A stretch of 54,082 bases of DNA, from NCBI RefSeq assembly GCF_000350225.1, contig NW_005178874.1, forward strand, positions 101,594-155,675. Reading direction: 5' to 3'. A program made the translations under genes and the position numbers. This document shows positions 1 through 10,644 of this stretch, in pieces (the first letter of the stretch is position 1; every line of letters begins with the position of its first letter). The stretch comes from Chondrus crispus (lineage: Eukaryota; Rhodophyta; Florideophyceae; Gigartinales; Gigartinaceae). Below the pieces are notes generated by a model, which searched no databases, was not told the DNA's origin, and was given only the letters and a program-made list of their open reading frames with translations.

Positions 1-753
1 CGCCACGAGCCGCCGCGCGCGCAGCCGCCGCGCCGCGAAGAGCAGCGGCAGCACGAACATCATCACCAACGTCAGCGCCCCGGGTCCCCACTCGCGCGCG
101 GTCCGCACAGCGCGGAGCCGCGCTACGTACGCCCCGGGTAGCCCCTCGCGCAACGCCCCGCCGATCAGGAGACGCATGTACCGCCGCGAGGGCCGTACCG
201 CGCTGCGTAGCCCGCCCGGCACCTGCGCTTGCGGGTTGGTCACCAGCGTGCGCGCCGCCACCGTGCGCGCCGCCACCGTGCGCGGGGAACCGCCCCCGCT
301 GGGCGTGCGCACTACCTCCACGGGTACTTCCACCGCCCAGTACCCGTCCGTCTCGGGCTCGTTGGTCACGCCCTCGCTTGCTAGTAGCGCCGCCCAGCTC
401 TGCGCCGTGCGTAGACGGTACAATAGGCCGTATACCTCGTCGCCCGCCGCTCGCTCGATCGACCCCATGCACGGCTCCGCCGGCGGCGCACCGCGCATGT
501 TGAAGCACAGCCGGTAGTCACGTACGCGCCCCACCTCCACAGAGTCGTACTCGATCGGCCCAGACCCCGCCGCCCCGCGCGTCCGCAGCTTCTCGCGCGA
601 CATGTTGCTCCCGTAGCAAAAGTACAGGTACCCGCCCCCCGCCGAGCTCATGCCCGCCGCGGTTAGTGCGTCCAGCGGCAGCGGCGTCATCGGCGCGGCG
701 GCGGTGGCGGCGGCGGTGGCGGCGGTGGCGGCGGTGGCGGTGTGTGGCGTCAT
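1..753 (-). CDS. Gamma-glutamylcyclotransferase-like protein (GGCT/AIG2 fold), C-terminus cut by window edge
   Basis: The minus strand is open from the window start to an ATG at 751-753 (251 codons) with no stop, so the gene runs off the left edge. Near residue 47 is YFCYGSNM, the YGSN substrate-loop signature of the gamma-glutamylcyclotransferase family. It is followed by family-like segments: a CMGSIE/VYGLLYRL strand pair and, later, PSRRYMRLLIGGA. Family members release 5-oxoproline from gamma-glutamyl peptides in glutathione turnover; this specific activity is inferred. The last visible residues (about 228-251) form a hydrophobic stretch followed by an Arg-rich tail, suggesting a membrane anchor, which is unusual for GGCT. 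The N-terminus is an Ala/Thr run coded by an imperfect GGC/GGT repeat (690-745). An in-frame ATG at 853-855 would add 34 residues resembling a targeting peptide. However, a TATA box at 858-866 would put the transcript start downstream of it, so 753 is preferred. Confidence 0.75.
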   Translation of the reverse strand, partial: MTPHTATAATAATAAATAAAPMTPLPLDALTAAGMSSAGGGYLYFCYGSNMSREKLRTRGAAGSGPIEYDSVEVGRVRDYRLCFNMRGAPPAEPCMGSIERAAGDEVYGLLYRLRTAQSWAALLASEGVTNEPETDGYWAVEVPVEVVRTPSGGGSPRTVAARTVAARTLVTNPQAQVPGGLRSAVRPSRRYMRLLIGGALREGLPGAYVARLRAVRTAREWGPGALTLVMMFVLPLLFAARRLRARRLVA

Positions 754-857
754 GGCGCGGAGCGGGGCGAGGCGGCGAGAGACGCGGGGCAGCGGTGGGG
801 GGAGCAGCGGTGGGGAGAGGAATGCGGAGAAGGCCGCGGCCGGGGCGAGGGACATGG

Positions 858-866
858 TATATATAT
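858..866 (-). promoter_or_regulatory. TATA box of the GGCT-like gene
   Basis: An alternating TATATATAT run lies about 105 bp upstream of the ATG at 753. Transcription 25-30 bp downstream would begin near 830 and leave a short GC-rich leader. The shared intergenic region 754-1657 is the divergent promoter space for this gene and the nucleolin-like gene. Confidence 0.45.
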
Positions 867-1376
867 TGTGGAAGCGGGGAGGCGGGATGCGATGGCAGTA
901 CGGGAGCTGGTCAGAGCGAGGATGAGGAAATGTTGTGATGGCAGGAGCAAGGTGGCCAGGTCGGCAGGTCGTAATTGCTGCTCCGGTGCTCTACGAAACT
1001 GGGCTGCAATTGGATGGTCGACCATTCATAGGTACCCTTGGGGTAGCGCCAGCGCAAGCGGCAAGCGGCAGGGAGAGAAGGTAACATCGATGCCTGCGGC
1101 GTGTGCGGCTACGGATGGCCGCCTGCGGATGGCCGCCCAACGCGCCACGTGTACCTCACCCGCACACGTGTCCCGTGAATTACACTTCATTTACAGTCAT
1201 ACCCAATCCGGATTGCTGACAATGCATCCGGATCTGCCTCTGCGGGTACAGTACCGCACATCCGCACAGTGTCCGCATGGCCCGCCCACACGCTGCCTTG
1301 GCACCCCCCCCTCCCCCGCTGCTCTCAAGGGTGAATTTTTCGAAATGTTTGGCCCGTCCGACGAGGCGACAGCATA

Positions 1377-1412
<36 letters not shown>
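1377..1412. repeat. (GGC)n microsatellite
   Basis: About twelve uninterrupted GGC triplets lie in the intergenic region between the divergent GGCT-like and nucleolin-like genes. I see no gene between 867 and 1657; open frames there are low-complexity. Confidence 0.9.
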
Positions 1413-1414
<2 letters not shown>

Positions 1415-1657
1415 GTTTTTGGGGTCATACCGCGCCGGGTACACACTTGATCCTTACCGAGCCCGCCGTTCATAATCCCCTCTTCAGGCACTTTTTCCGC
1501 CCATCAAACAGGCAATACACATTTCCGGCCTGTCCAACAAACCACGCCACCAAGAGCCCTCTGACCCACCCCCGGCTCAAAACTTTCGCTTCGGCCAGCG
1601 CCACCCGATAATCCCCCTCCCCTTCCCCCATCCGCCCGCACACCCCCACGTCGCGCC

Positions 1658-3319
1658 ATGGGTTCGCTGAAGAGCGGCAAGAAGAAGAGCAAATCGTCCG
1701 CGGAGAGGGACGTGCACAGCGTCAGCAAGACGAAGAAGAAGAAGGACAAGCACGCCCCGTCCGCGGTCGTCGACGCCGTGGGGGCCGCCACCCCGCTGAA
1801 GGATACCCCGTCGAAGAAGGCGGAGAAGAAGAAGAAGATGAAGAGCAAGAGCAAGAGCAAGAAGGCCACCCCGCCGCCGCCGCCGCCGCCGCCCAAGGAG
1901 GAGTCGTCGGACGAGAGCAGCAGCTCGGACAGCGACTCGTCCTCCGAGGAGGAGGAGCACGCCCCCGCGAAGAAGGCCAAGACCGCCGTATCGAAGAAGG
2001 CTCCCGCTGCTGAGAAGGACGACTCGACCTCCTCTAGTGACGATGACTCTAGTGAGGAGAGTGACGCCCCCGCGCCGAAGAGTAATGGCGCCGCGGAAAA
2101 GCTGAAGAAGGGCGCCCAGAAGAGAAAGGATTCCTCTGATAGCTCAAGTGAGGATGCCAGCTCAAGTGAGGATGACAGCTCGGACGACGAGAACACCGTA
2201 GCCAAGGGGAAGCCCAAGTCCAAGGGGAAGACTGCTCCCAAAGCGAAAGAAAGTGACAGCTCTAGCGACGAGTCGAGTAGTCGTAGTAGTAGCGACGACA
2301 GCGACAATGACGCCGACGAGAAGAAGGTTGCAGACAAGGTCAAGGAGAATGACGACCCCAAGGACAGTGATGACGACAGCAGCAGCGGCTCCAGCAGTGA
2401 CAGCGACTCTGACGACGATGCCGACTCGAAAGCGGAGGTCGTCGCAAACGGCAAGGCTTCGAATGGCAACGCCGCCTCTGATTCGAGCTCCGACGACAGC
2501 GACGATGACGACAGTTCTGACGATGACGAAGACGAGGATGAGGGCAAGAAAAAGCCATTGACTCCCATGAGCGTGGAGAAGGGCAAGCTTCACGACGACA
2601 AAATGTTGGCTCAAGTCGGACAGAAGCGCGACGCTCCCTCTGCTGAAAATACCCCCCAGCCTCACAAACGGCATCAAGCTGCTGCCGGTTCAGAGGAAGA
2701 AGTTCGCGTCTTTGTCGGAAACATTCCCTGGACAATTACGGAGGATGACCTTGCGGAAACTTTGGGCTCATGCGGTGAACTCACTGACATCTACCTCCCC
2801 CGTGACCGGGAGACGGAGAGGCTGCGTGGTTTCGGTTTTGTTTCATTTTCAGAGCCGTCCGGCGCTCAGGCCGCCTGTGAAATGGACGGCGTTATGTGCA
2901 AGGGTAGGCCACTCAACATTAACCCGGCTGGTTCCAAACCGAGCGGCGGCAATAGCCGAGGTGGCTTTGGAGGTAGAGGAGGTCGCGGTGGTGGACGTGG
3001 CGGTGGGCGCGGGGGGTATGGTGATGGCGGTGGCTTTGGCGGCCGTGGTGGTGGTGGCTTCGGTGATCGTGGAGGTGGCTATGGCGGCCGTGGAGGTGGC
3101 TTTGGCGGCCGCGGTGGTGGTGGCTTTGGCGGCCGTGGTGGTGGTGGTGGTGGCTTTGGCGGCCGTGATGGTGGTGGTGGTGGATTCGGCGGCCGTGGTG
3201 GTGGATTCGGTGGTCGAGGTGGCGGCCGAGGTGGTCGGGGTGGTGGTTTTGGAAGCCGTGGGGGAGGATTTGGTGGTAGTGGTGGAAAGAAGACAACTTT
3301 CGGCGATGATAGCGACTAG
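1658..3319 (+). CDS. Nucleolin/Gar2/Nsr1-like nucleolar RNA-binding protein
   Basis: This is a 553-residue intronless frame starting at the first ATG of a long open stretch. Residues 1-335 are Lys-rich patches alternating with Ser/Asp/Glu blocks, the pattern of nucleolin, Nsr1, gar2 and Nopp140 with many casein kinase 2-type sites. One RRM follows at about 347-425, with RNP2 (VFVGNI) and RNP1 (RGFGFVSF). Residues 430-545 are an RGG/GGFGGRG box. Yeast Nsr1 and fission yeast gar2 have two RRMs and animal nucleolin four, so a single RRM is reduced. The likely role is pre-rRNA processing in the nucleolus, inferred from architecture. The gene converges on the EgtD-like gene with only 78 bp between stop codons, so the 3' UTRs probably overlap. 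Confidence 0.85.
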   Translation: MGSLKSGKKKSKSSAERDVHSVSKTKKKKDKHAPSAVVDAVGAATPLKDTPSKKAEKKKKMKSKSKSKKATPPPPPPPPKEESSDESSSSDSDSSSEEEEHAPAKKAKTAVSKKAPAAEKDDSTSSSDDDSSEESDAPAPKSNGAAEKLKKGAQKRKDSSDSSSEDASSSEDDSSDDENTVAKGKPKSKGKTAPKAKESDSSSDESSSRSSSDDSDNDADEKKVADKVKENDDPKDSDDDSSSGSSSDSDSDDDADSKAEVVANGKASNGNAASDSSSDDSDDDDSSDDDEDEDEGKKKPLTPMSVEKGKLHDDKMLAQVGQKRDAPSAENTPQPHKRHQAAAGSEEEVRVFVGNIPWTITEDDLAETLGSCGELTDIYLPRDRETERLRGFGFVSFSEPSGAQAACEMDGVMCKGRPLNINPAGSKPSGGNSRGGFGGRGGRGGGRGGGRGGYGDGGGFGGRGGGGFGDRGGGYGGRGGGFGGRGGGGFGGRGGGGGGFGGRDGGGGGFGGRGGGFGGRGGGRGGRGGGFGSRGGGFGGSGGKKTTFGDDSD

Positions 3320-3397
3320 GGGAAGGTTTTTCCTATCTTCTACAAGTACATAGACCGTGATATGTTTGTGCGCTTTTCGCAGAAGGCACATTTGAGT

Positions 3398-4761
3398 TTA
3401 TTGAATGTTTTCCATGTCCAACGAGCCATTGTGAATTGCGTTTTCGGGATGTGCTCCGGACTGTTGATTGTCGGGTACGACGGAAACAGTGTCCATGAAC
3501 CACTGCCGATTGTCAAAGTACTGATCTCTAACTTGGTAGCCAGCTGTGTGCAGCATTTCACTGATGAGGTCAGGTGTGTATTTGTGGGAACACTCCATGT
3601 GTATCCTCTCAAATTGTTTAAACATGAAATGATGACTGGTCGTAGAGCCTTTGCTACCTGATTCCGTAGTCGCCATCGAGATACAATGTGCCTCGGTGCA
3701 GACAAGGAAACTCTCCATGGCTCCGATTTCAGGGTTGTAGACGGCGACATGCTCAAATTTTTTCAAATCAAAATTTGTGCCGAGCTCTTTGTTCATCCGA
3801 ATGAGAAGATTCAAGTTGAATTCCCTCGTTACCCCGGCAGAGTCAGAGTATGCTTTCTGCATCACTCGTGCATCCTTGCGCAAGTCTGTCCCAAGCAACA
3901 GGACGTCGCGCGGTTTCATCTGCGCCCTGAGCTTTTGCAGGAAATGAGAAGCCTGTTGACTAGAGAAATTACCAATGCTTGATCCAATGAAAGCAACAAC
4001 ATTTTCTCGGGACGGGTGCTGTAAGAAGATGTATCTCAAGCATTCAAGATAGTTCCCAATAAGCCCGTGTACATTGAGGACGTTTTTAGGAAATGCTTTA
4101 TCCATGGAACGGAAAAGGTTTGCCATGGCTTTTCGGGATATGTCGATGGGTATGTACTCAAATTTAACCCTGTGCGAGATAAGAGCTTTCAAGAGTAACC
4201 TCGTCTTTCGTCCATCGCCTGCTCCTAGCTCAACAATGTTGATGATTTCATTCCTTTTGGCGTTTCGAGGACAAAAGTGGGTTGTGACCATGTCGTTTGC
4301 ATAACTTTCAAAGATTTCTCGCTCCGACTCGGTCAGATAGTACTCTTCCAGATCAGTTATTTTGGCATATAGTTCTAGAACAGATGCTCAATTGACGAGG
4401 AGGTAGCGAAATGAGAAAAGTCAGTCTCAAACCCCTTCGCAGCTCGGGAAGAAGGAAGTAGCTAGGCTCGTTGAGAAGGCCTGGTAGTAACAGAGGGCTG
4501 GAAAAGCAAGGTCTACAATATGAACGACTCACCACTTCCACGGTCATCGTAAAAATAGACGGAGGACAGAGCCTTAGTAGGGTTTGTCAAGCCAGCAATC
4601 ACGTGTTCCCTGAATTTGAGCTTTTCTGTGGTGTCATCTTGCTCCCCGACCACAGTCAATCGAAAACCGGTACCATCATCAGTTGAGCTGCTGGGAACTT
4701 TCATTTTGCTGTGCACACTGCACAGTATCGCTCCAACGCTCCTTCGAGGGCATTGAAACAC
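3398..4761 (-). CDS. Stand-alone L-histidine N-alpha-methyltransferase (EgtD type), two exons
   Basis: Exon 1 is 4761-4533 and exon 2 is 4374-3398. The 158-bp intron (4532-4375) begins GTGAGT and ends TTCTAG. Joining them gives a 401-residue protein in which YFYDDRGS continues directly into ELYAKITDLEEYYLTE, the conserved N-terminal signature of the EgtD family. The SAM-binding loop ELGAGDGRKT is at about 125-134, followed by IPIDIS, FIGSSIGNFS, GTDLRKD and the substrate-side GVTREFNLN and ECSHKY motifs. EgtD trimethylates histidine to hercynine, the first step to the antioxidant ergothioneine. Fungal Egt1 fuses this domain to an EgtB-like C-S bond-forming half, which is absent here. A related role such as another amino-acid N-methyltransferase cannot be excluded. 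The start could also be the ATG at 4702-4704. Confidence 0.85.
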
Positions 4762-5033
4762 GGAAGAGAACTACGGTCACATTAGAGGGGCAGGTGCAGT
4801 GATAAATAGGCGAAGGAGGGACTCGTGACGTGCCGTTTTACTTTGCAACCAATAATTCTGAGGTGCAAATGCCCGACCAATCTTTGACCAGACACGCGGG
4901 TTGTGGCTTTTCTCCGTTTCCAAGTACCCTTTTTCGATCTCTCCTCTACGAGGCTACGTAGTTGAGGGATATTTTTAGGGAAAATTGCATTTTTACTGTA
5001 GAGGGAGATTTTATACTGTAGTCCGAGATTCTA

Positions 5034-5053
5034 TTTGCGTACGCGTACGCAAA
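5034..5053. repeat. Perfect 20-nt palindrome
   Basis: A TTTGCGTACG arm is followed immediately by its exact reverse complement. It sits just before an A-tract and a purine/pyrimidine-rich stretch. Confidence 0.85.
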
Positions 5054-5549
5054 AAAAAAAAAAAATCTCTCTCTTTTAGAGAAGCGCACGCGTACGGCCC
5101 GGCGGAATCCGGGCCGGACGCGTGGGCGCTTCTGGAAGGAATTTCGTAGAAATAAAAGAGAGAGGGTGACGGGCGCTGCGGGGAAAAAGGGGGGGAGAGG
5201 ACACTCGGCCGACCCTCACCACGGAACGGCGCACTCCCCAAAACCGCCTCCCCCATTTCACCGACAACAGTAGTGTCAATCCACATAGAGACTCACTCTA
5301 CTCGCGGCATCGCGCATGCTGCAAATAAATCAGTTACGGTACGCTACGATACACGGTTCAGCGCAGCTTTATCCATATTGTCTCGCTTGCCGAAGCATGT
5401 CGTGGACATCAGATATCCAGGTTAAGTACAGTATGATAGAGATGATTCCAACTGTACCAACTTGGCGTGCACACGTTTCCACTTCATAATACAATAATCA
5501 GGATCCGCTGCAGTTTTCGGAGGATGGTGCATGGACGGTGTGGGGTTTC

Positions 5550-5590
5550 ACCAGTCTCTCGAGTCTTAAGTTAAGACTCGAGAGACTGGT
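5550..5590. repeat. 41-nt perfect palindrome with a single central base
   Basis: Arms 5550-5569 and 5571-5590 are exact reverse complements around one G at 5570. A TTAAGACTC fragment of the arm is repeated again just downstream. No gene context is recognised. Confidence 0.9.
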
Positions 5591-7476
5591 TAAGACTCTT
5601 AACCTTTCGATGGCCCCGCCCCGACCGTCTCTAATTTCTGTTTGCAGGATCCTCGAAAGTACAGATGCAGGGAGCACCGGAGCGGCACTCTTGATTCAAT
5701 TATTGCAGAAATGCAGCTCATGGGGGAGCTACGGCAATTAGCTGCTCCTCACGGTGACATTGTACCAGCAATAGACGGATAACCTGCACTCAAGGGTCCA
5801 CACTCGAGAATGGACTTTTCTATTCGATCAAGGCGGCTTTTTCAAGTTAGAGATGTTCAGTACAGTACAGTAGTTGAATTGTCGAGAAGAAAACGAGGGG
5901 CACCAGCTAGAACGAATTTTTGCCTCAGGCGGGATTGAGGCCTCATACACTATCTAATATTGTTTCAACAATCGGATGATATTTTAAACAGGCGTTTTGG
6001 TTTCGATGATATCAACAAAAAACGTTTTGATGTTCTTTAAAAAAGCTTCTTCTTTAGGTATTCTCAAAAAGCCTGGAAAGGACGTGCAGATCTCACCAAG
6101 CTCCACCCTTCCACAGCGCAGAAGTCAACTGCGGTGGCGAGAGTATCTTTTTCCATTTTGTTCAGCTAGCACAAGTCGAGAAAAATTAAGTTGAAAAGTG
6201 ACCTCATATGAGGCCATTTGTCACCTAGACACTAGATGAATCCTAAAGTCGATGCAAGGTGCCTGACGCATATGCGCCATACAAAAAATTGGCTATCCGT
6301 TCTGTAAATATACCTCTGTTCCCAATACTTTCTGTAGAACCGCCAATCAACGCCTCATGTGTGGATTTCACTTCCAGTAAGAATAGCAGCATTGTTCGTT
6401 CTCACAGCTACAGTATTGGCTCTTTATGTATCCCAGAAGACCTTCGTAGAAGCGATTATTCGTCTCTGGATGATGAGATTATCATAACCTTCCTTCTCTT
6501 TCATACAGTATGAGGTGATTAGCATGCCAGTGCGTTGACTGGCGTTTATACAGTACTTCTACAGTGAACCCTCGATATCTGAAATATGGATGGTTGCTTC
6601 CTTCCGCATTCAATTAAAGTGCATATTCAGTTTCCAAGGATGTTTCATATACAGCCCAAATATGTAACAATCCCATAAGTTTTAACCAAAATATTGAGTA
6701 ATGCGGGTCTGCTTGGCTTGGTTTGCGCGTTCGAGGTGTGTCCATTTTCGATTGCCCAGGAAAACTGGAAATTGAACCACATTTATAATGAATAAAGTTA
6801 TCATAGCTCAGTTTTGTCTCATAGAATGCTCTTGTATGAGGCCTGTTATGATTAAGATGTGCTTGTGGTATTCAGTTAGGCCATATTCATGAATACCTCA
6901 TATGTGACCTGCAATCAACGCTCCGGAGCTCGTTCCGAGCAATGGCATGCACATATCGCGGATATTCACGTAACAAGGATTCAGATAGCGAGGGTTCACT
7001 GTACCAAGAAGCGCCCGTCCTTCTTTTCTTCATTGCCGTCGTGCAGCACACTGTTCCCCGCGCATCGCGTGATGCATGCATTGTTAAAATTAGTAGGCAT
7101 GCGTCCAGCAAAGGCTGACATTTGCTATCTCGTTCCAGACAATAGTGTTGCCCTTTAGGCCGGGAACATCGATATAGCTGCATGCTACCTTTGAGTTCTC
7201 AAAATGCGTTCAACATACTTCCTTAAAAACGACCGGGCAGTACGTGCGGTTCTCAGTGCGATTTGGCCAGCCCCTTGCCGCAGAGCACTTCCGCGGCGAT
7301 ATATTTTCCATTCTTTCGGGCAAGCATGTCTTCGATAGGCGACTGAAATTTTGTGGCACAAGAAGCTATACGTCACCCAGACATTGTCTTTTTGAAGTGG
7401 TTATTACGCGTATGTTGAATACTCTTTCCAGGTAAGCTAATCAAAGCATTACAGATAATGGGCTACATCGCCATGC

Positions 7477-7499
7477 TGTACATGTCGCAGACATGTACA
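7477..7499. repeat. Short hairpin, 10-bp arms, 3-nt loop
   Basis: TGTACATGTC at 7477-7486 pairs exactly with 7490-7499 around GCA. Confidence 0.8.
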
Positions 7500-9629
7500 A
7501 AACAATTAAAGCTCTCTCATGCTCCTGTCTACTGTTGCTTTATTCCAGTGGTTGCTGAAAAGCAAAGTGTGAAAGTATGCTGTACTTCTCTGTTTACTGA
7601 TTTTCGATTGTGGCCCGAACAGATCAGTGATGCTGAAAAGTCATCTCTTTCCGTGGGGACGGCATTGTGAATCCTAAACTTCAGAGATGGCACATCCTTG
7701 CGATACCTATCAACTCTGAAACGCCTTCGCGGCAGTTTGAATGATTTTCTACCGAGCAACTTGTGCGATGGCACCGATGACTGCTATTCTGGTCGGTAGA
7801 AATGTATGCGAATGTCTCAAAGTCTTTCTTATGAGGGACCGAAGACAGGCTTCCATCAACTATCAATTTGTACAAATATATTCTTGTTGGTTAAGAATGA
7901 TGCTCGCTTTTAAAAACTCTTGGTCAAACACCCGAACATCAGTTCTTCTTCTCGAACAGGAGACCTTTGCCTTATTCCAGCTTGTCGTTGATAACCTGTA
8001 TGTTTCCTCTGTAAACGTATTTCATTAGCCACAGGACTGCTAGCTCTATTATCTTTGACAAGCTCACAAAACGAGAAGAACACCCTGCTACTCAAAGACC
8101 CTGCTACTCCTAGTACTTTCCCCAATATAATATGCACGACAATTTTGGGCAAGATTCAATAACAACTTGCCTAATTGATCAACAATACTTTTCAATCATT
8201 GAGGTTGTCGAAGTTGAGGCATTCATTTTGGACAAAAAGGATTCCCAAAACATGTCTCATTTTATAGTCTATTCTCGCTCGTAAAACGATAAAGCATAAT
8301 TTACCACATGAGAAACATGCCACCCCGTTGTTTTGAGAGTCTGACGCTATCTATTCTCTATTTTGCATTCTATCGAGAGTATACCAAACGGTGTTGATGG
8401 ATGAACACAAGGGGAGTGTTCACCAAGTAGCATCCCTGAAGCGCAAATAAAGCGTGCCAGATAGCTCGCCTATCGACAGCTTGGGCTTATGCCCTTTTAC
8501 GAGCAAGGAATGCAACGACTTAAAACTGGCAAAGAGAAATGTGAAAGCACAAAAGCGGACCGTTCAAATTTTTGGATAGTCTTTGCGAGAGCGAAATCCA
8601 CTCTAGAGCCACAACGGTCTATCTTTATGCCGGCAGGACAACAGCGAACTTAAAGCTTTGTTCCCCATGCTTTCTCTCAACATGGCCACATCGTGGACCA
8701 ATTCGTCGTTATCTTGCGGGGGGCGAAGAAGAGAGCCTAGTCGAAGGGAGAGCGATGTCGTGAGGTTGCCCGCGTCGCCCCATGAGAAATTCTATGTATT
8801 TACACAGCTCCAGATGTGTTTCATACAGGAATAGCCATAGTGTGATAGGGAGTGACAGCGTGTATAAAATTGACGATTTGTCTTCAAGATCTTGCCAAGA
8901 GCTTCATCCATGATAATGATGTCGCAGCTTCCAATGGCGACGACTGAGGTCAAGGGGATGTGCACCTGTTTCATTTACTCTGCACATGCCTGGAATACAA
9001 GCGCTGGGGCAGTTTCTATTGTGGCTATGAGGCGTAAAATAAGCTCATAACGAAGAAGCGTTACAAACCCACTTTGATCCATTCAAAACATCGTGTCGCC
9101 CAAATTAGTACAAGCTTCATGAGAAAATGGAACGCAAGTATTCGTTCACGCTCTTCGACCACGTCAAGATGCGTGAAAGGGCACCTGGCGGTGCACTGTT
9201 GGAAAATACTCGATTTGCTTCAAGACCCATAACTCTCGTGCGACGAAGCAATGAGTTGTCTGTTACGTTATTACTTGCTGGTGCCTAGAACCGAGGAAAA
9301 CGAATATGATAAGCAGTGATACTGAATGATATTGGTATGGCTTCTCGGATGGAACGATAATATAGAGGCGCTCCACCCGAGAATAAGATAGGCTCTTTGC
9401 CATGCACAGGCGATAAATTTTCTTGTGTTGCGCCACTTGCAGCAATCTTATCAACGCAGATAAGAACTTGACAAATGCTCAGCCAAAGATAAATCGAAAT
9501 GATTCCATGAAGCGGGAATCATTTCCGTAAGTTTCGGCTGTCATTCCCTGCCTTCCGCACCGCATCTTGGATTTCCTCTCGCAATGCGCTTGCAAAATCA
9601 TTTGCCTGTTGTTTGAGTTGTTGAGATTC

Positions 9630-9950
9630 CTAATCAAAGACGAGGCCAGGCACATGCGCAACGAATGTTAGAGATATGATCAGAAATAAGATGCCCGCAA
9701 TGTATTGCAATGTATTGCCTGCTTGTTCGCGAAATGTGCTCGGATGACTTACTCTTCTGAATTGTGCCAGGCTCTCTGATTCGGATATTGTTTTTGCAGC
9801 CTCCGTCGCATTCTTTGAAAGGTCTGATGCTTTTTGAGACGAACGCACTGCGAAACGTTGAAATGTCGGGTTGTTTGCAAGTCCTTTCACAATGACCTCG
9901 TTCGCAAGCCACTGCGCAATTCGACCAAATAAACCCCCCGGTCCGACCAT
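9630..9950 (-). CDS. Small protein with one C-terminal membrane segment, unknown function
   Basis: This is a 106-residue frame. Residues 7-35 (GLFGRIAQWLANEVIVKGLA, then NNPTFQRFAVR) look like a conserved amphipathic block, followed by a Ser/Ala/Lys-rich helix (about 38-60). A single hydrophobic segment lies near residues 81-101 with a very short tail, as in a tail-anchored or single-pass protein. I do not recognise a named family. A GTAAGT lies inside the frame (near 9749), but the nearest AG would give a 34-nt intron and shift the frame, so the continuous reading is preferred. It lies 694 bp downstream of the AP-1 mu gene, on the same strand. Confidence 0.5.
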   Translation of the reverse strand: MVGPGGLFGRIAQWLANEVIVKGLANNPTFQRFAVRSSQKASDLSKNATEAAKTISESESLAQFRRVSHPSTFREQAGNTLQYIAGILFLIISLTFVAHVPGLVFD

Positions 9951-10644
9951 TTCCTACAAGAAGGTGGTAGTAGACGCGCCTGTGATGCTCGGCTAGACTT
10001 CTGCTGGTACAGTAGACTGCTCGAGGAGTTCTCCTGTTGTGAAGGGTGATGGCGTGGGCGGCCGCCGCAGTGCCGGAGTTTTTGTCGTAAAACCAAGCAC
10101 GGATTGTGCCAATGGGGTGCGGACGGGAAAATATTCATGACTTTGGTGCTTTCTGGAGGGCCGCTCCTGATCAGTCTATAGGAGCCAATCACAAGACGGA
10201 AAACAATCCCTAAACTTATGCTACGCCTACAACTTGAAGATACTGTAATGCTCCTTGCCCGGTACAGTATGTACTTTGAAAGTACTACTTTCTGGCAATG
10301 GTGAAGACAGCTACAGATAAGCGAGGTTATCAAGCACACAGTCACATTCGGTATAACAGCGTCGTAGCCTCCAAATTCTGTGCCTGCCGAGTTATGCCAC
10401 TCTAGTGCCCAAGAATCAGTTGCGGAGCTCTCGAAGAACGTTTCATTCATGTAAGTCCTTCGATGCAGTGCGTTACCATATTTGAGGCATGAGCTTCTTA
10501 GGCAAATAAAAAGCCGAGTTCTTGACGCATTGCTTCATAACAAGTCATGGTCTCTTTAGTAATCGCGCATGCGTTCGTCCCTTTCATGTGTTCGTCGGCG
10601 AAATGGTGGTGAAAAAGCTACAAATCGTACTCGCCGCACTTCTT
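9951..10644. other. Spacer between the small membrane protein and AP-1 mu genes
   Basis: A minus-strand frame crosses most of this interval but lacks any motif and overlaps the neighbouring gene in another frame, so I do not call it. Three TACAGTA/TACTGTA heptamers occur near 10006, 10243 and 10264, consistent with the intergenic bias of that motif. Confidence 0.4.

Larger units (their letters stand above)
4762..9629. other. Long stretch without a recognisable gene
   Basis: Both strands were read. Open frames are short (under 100 codons), lack family motifs and show no convincing splice-joined exons. The stretch is AT-richer than the flanking genes and holds an A-tract (about 5051-5065), several TACAGTA/TACTGTA heptamers (for example near 5000, 5018, 5431, 5870, 6413, 6504, 6552) and the palindromes listed separately. 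Confidence 0.5.

Noticed and set aside
9887..10450. Minus-strand frame of 187 codons upstream of the small membrane protein
   Set aside because: No motif, overlaps the called gene in a different frame, and its composition varies abruptly. It might hide an exon, but nothing supports it.
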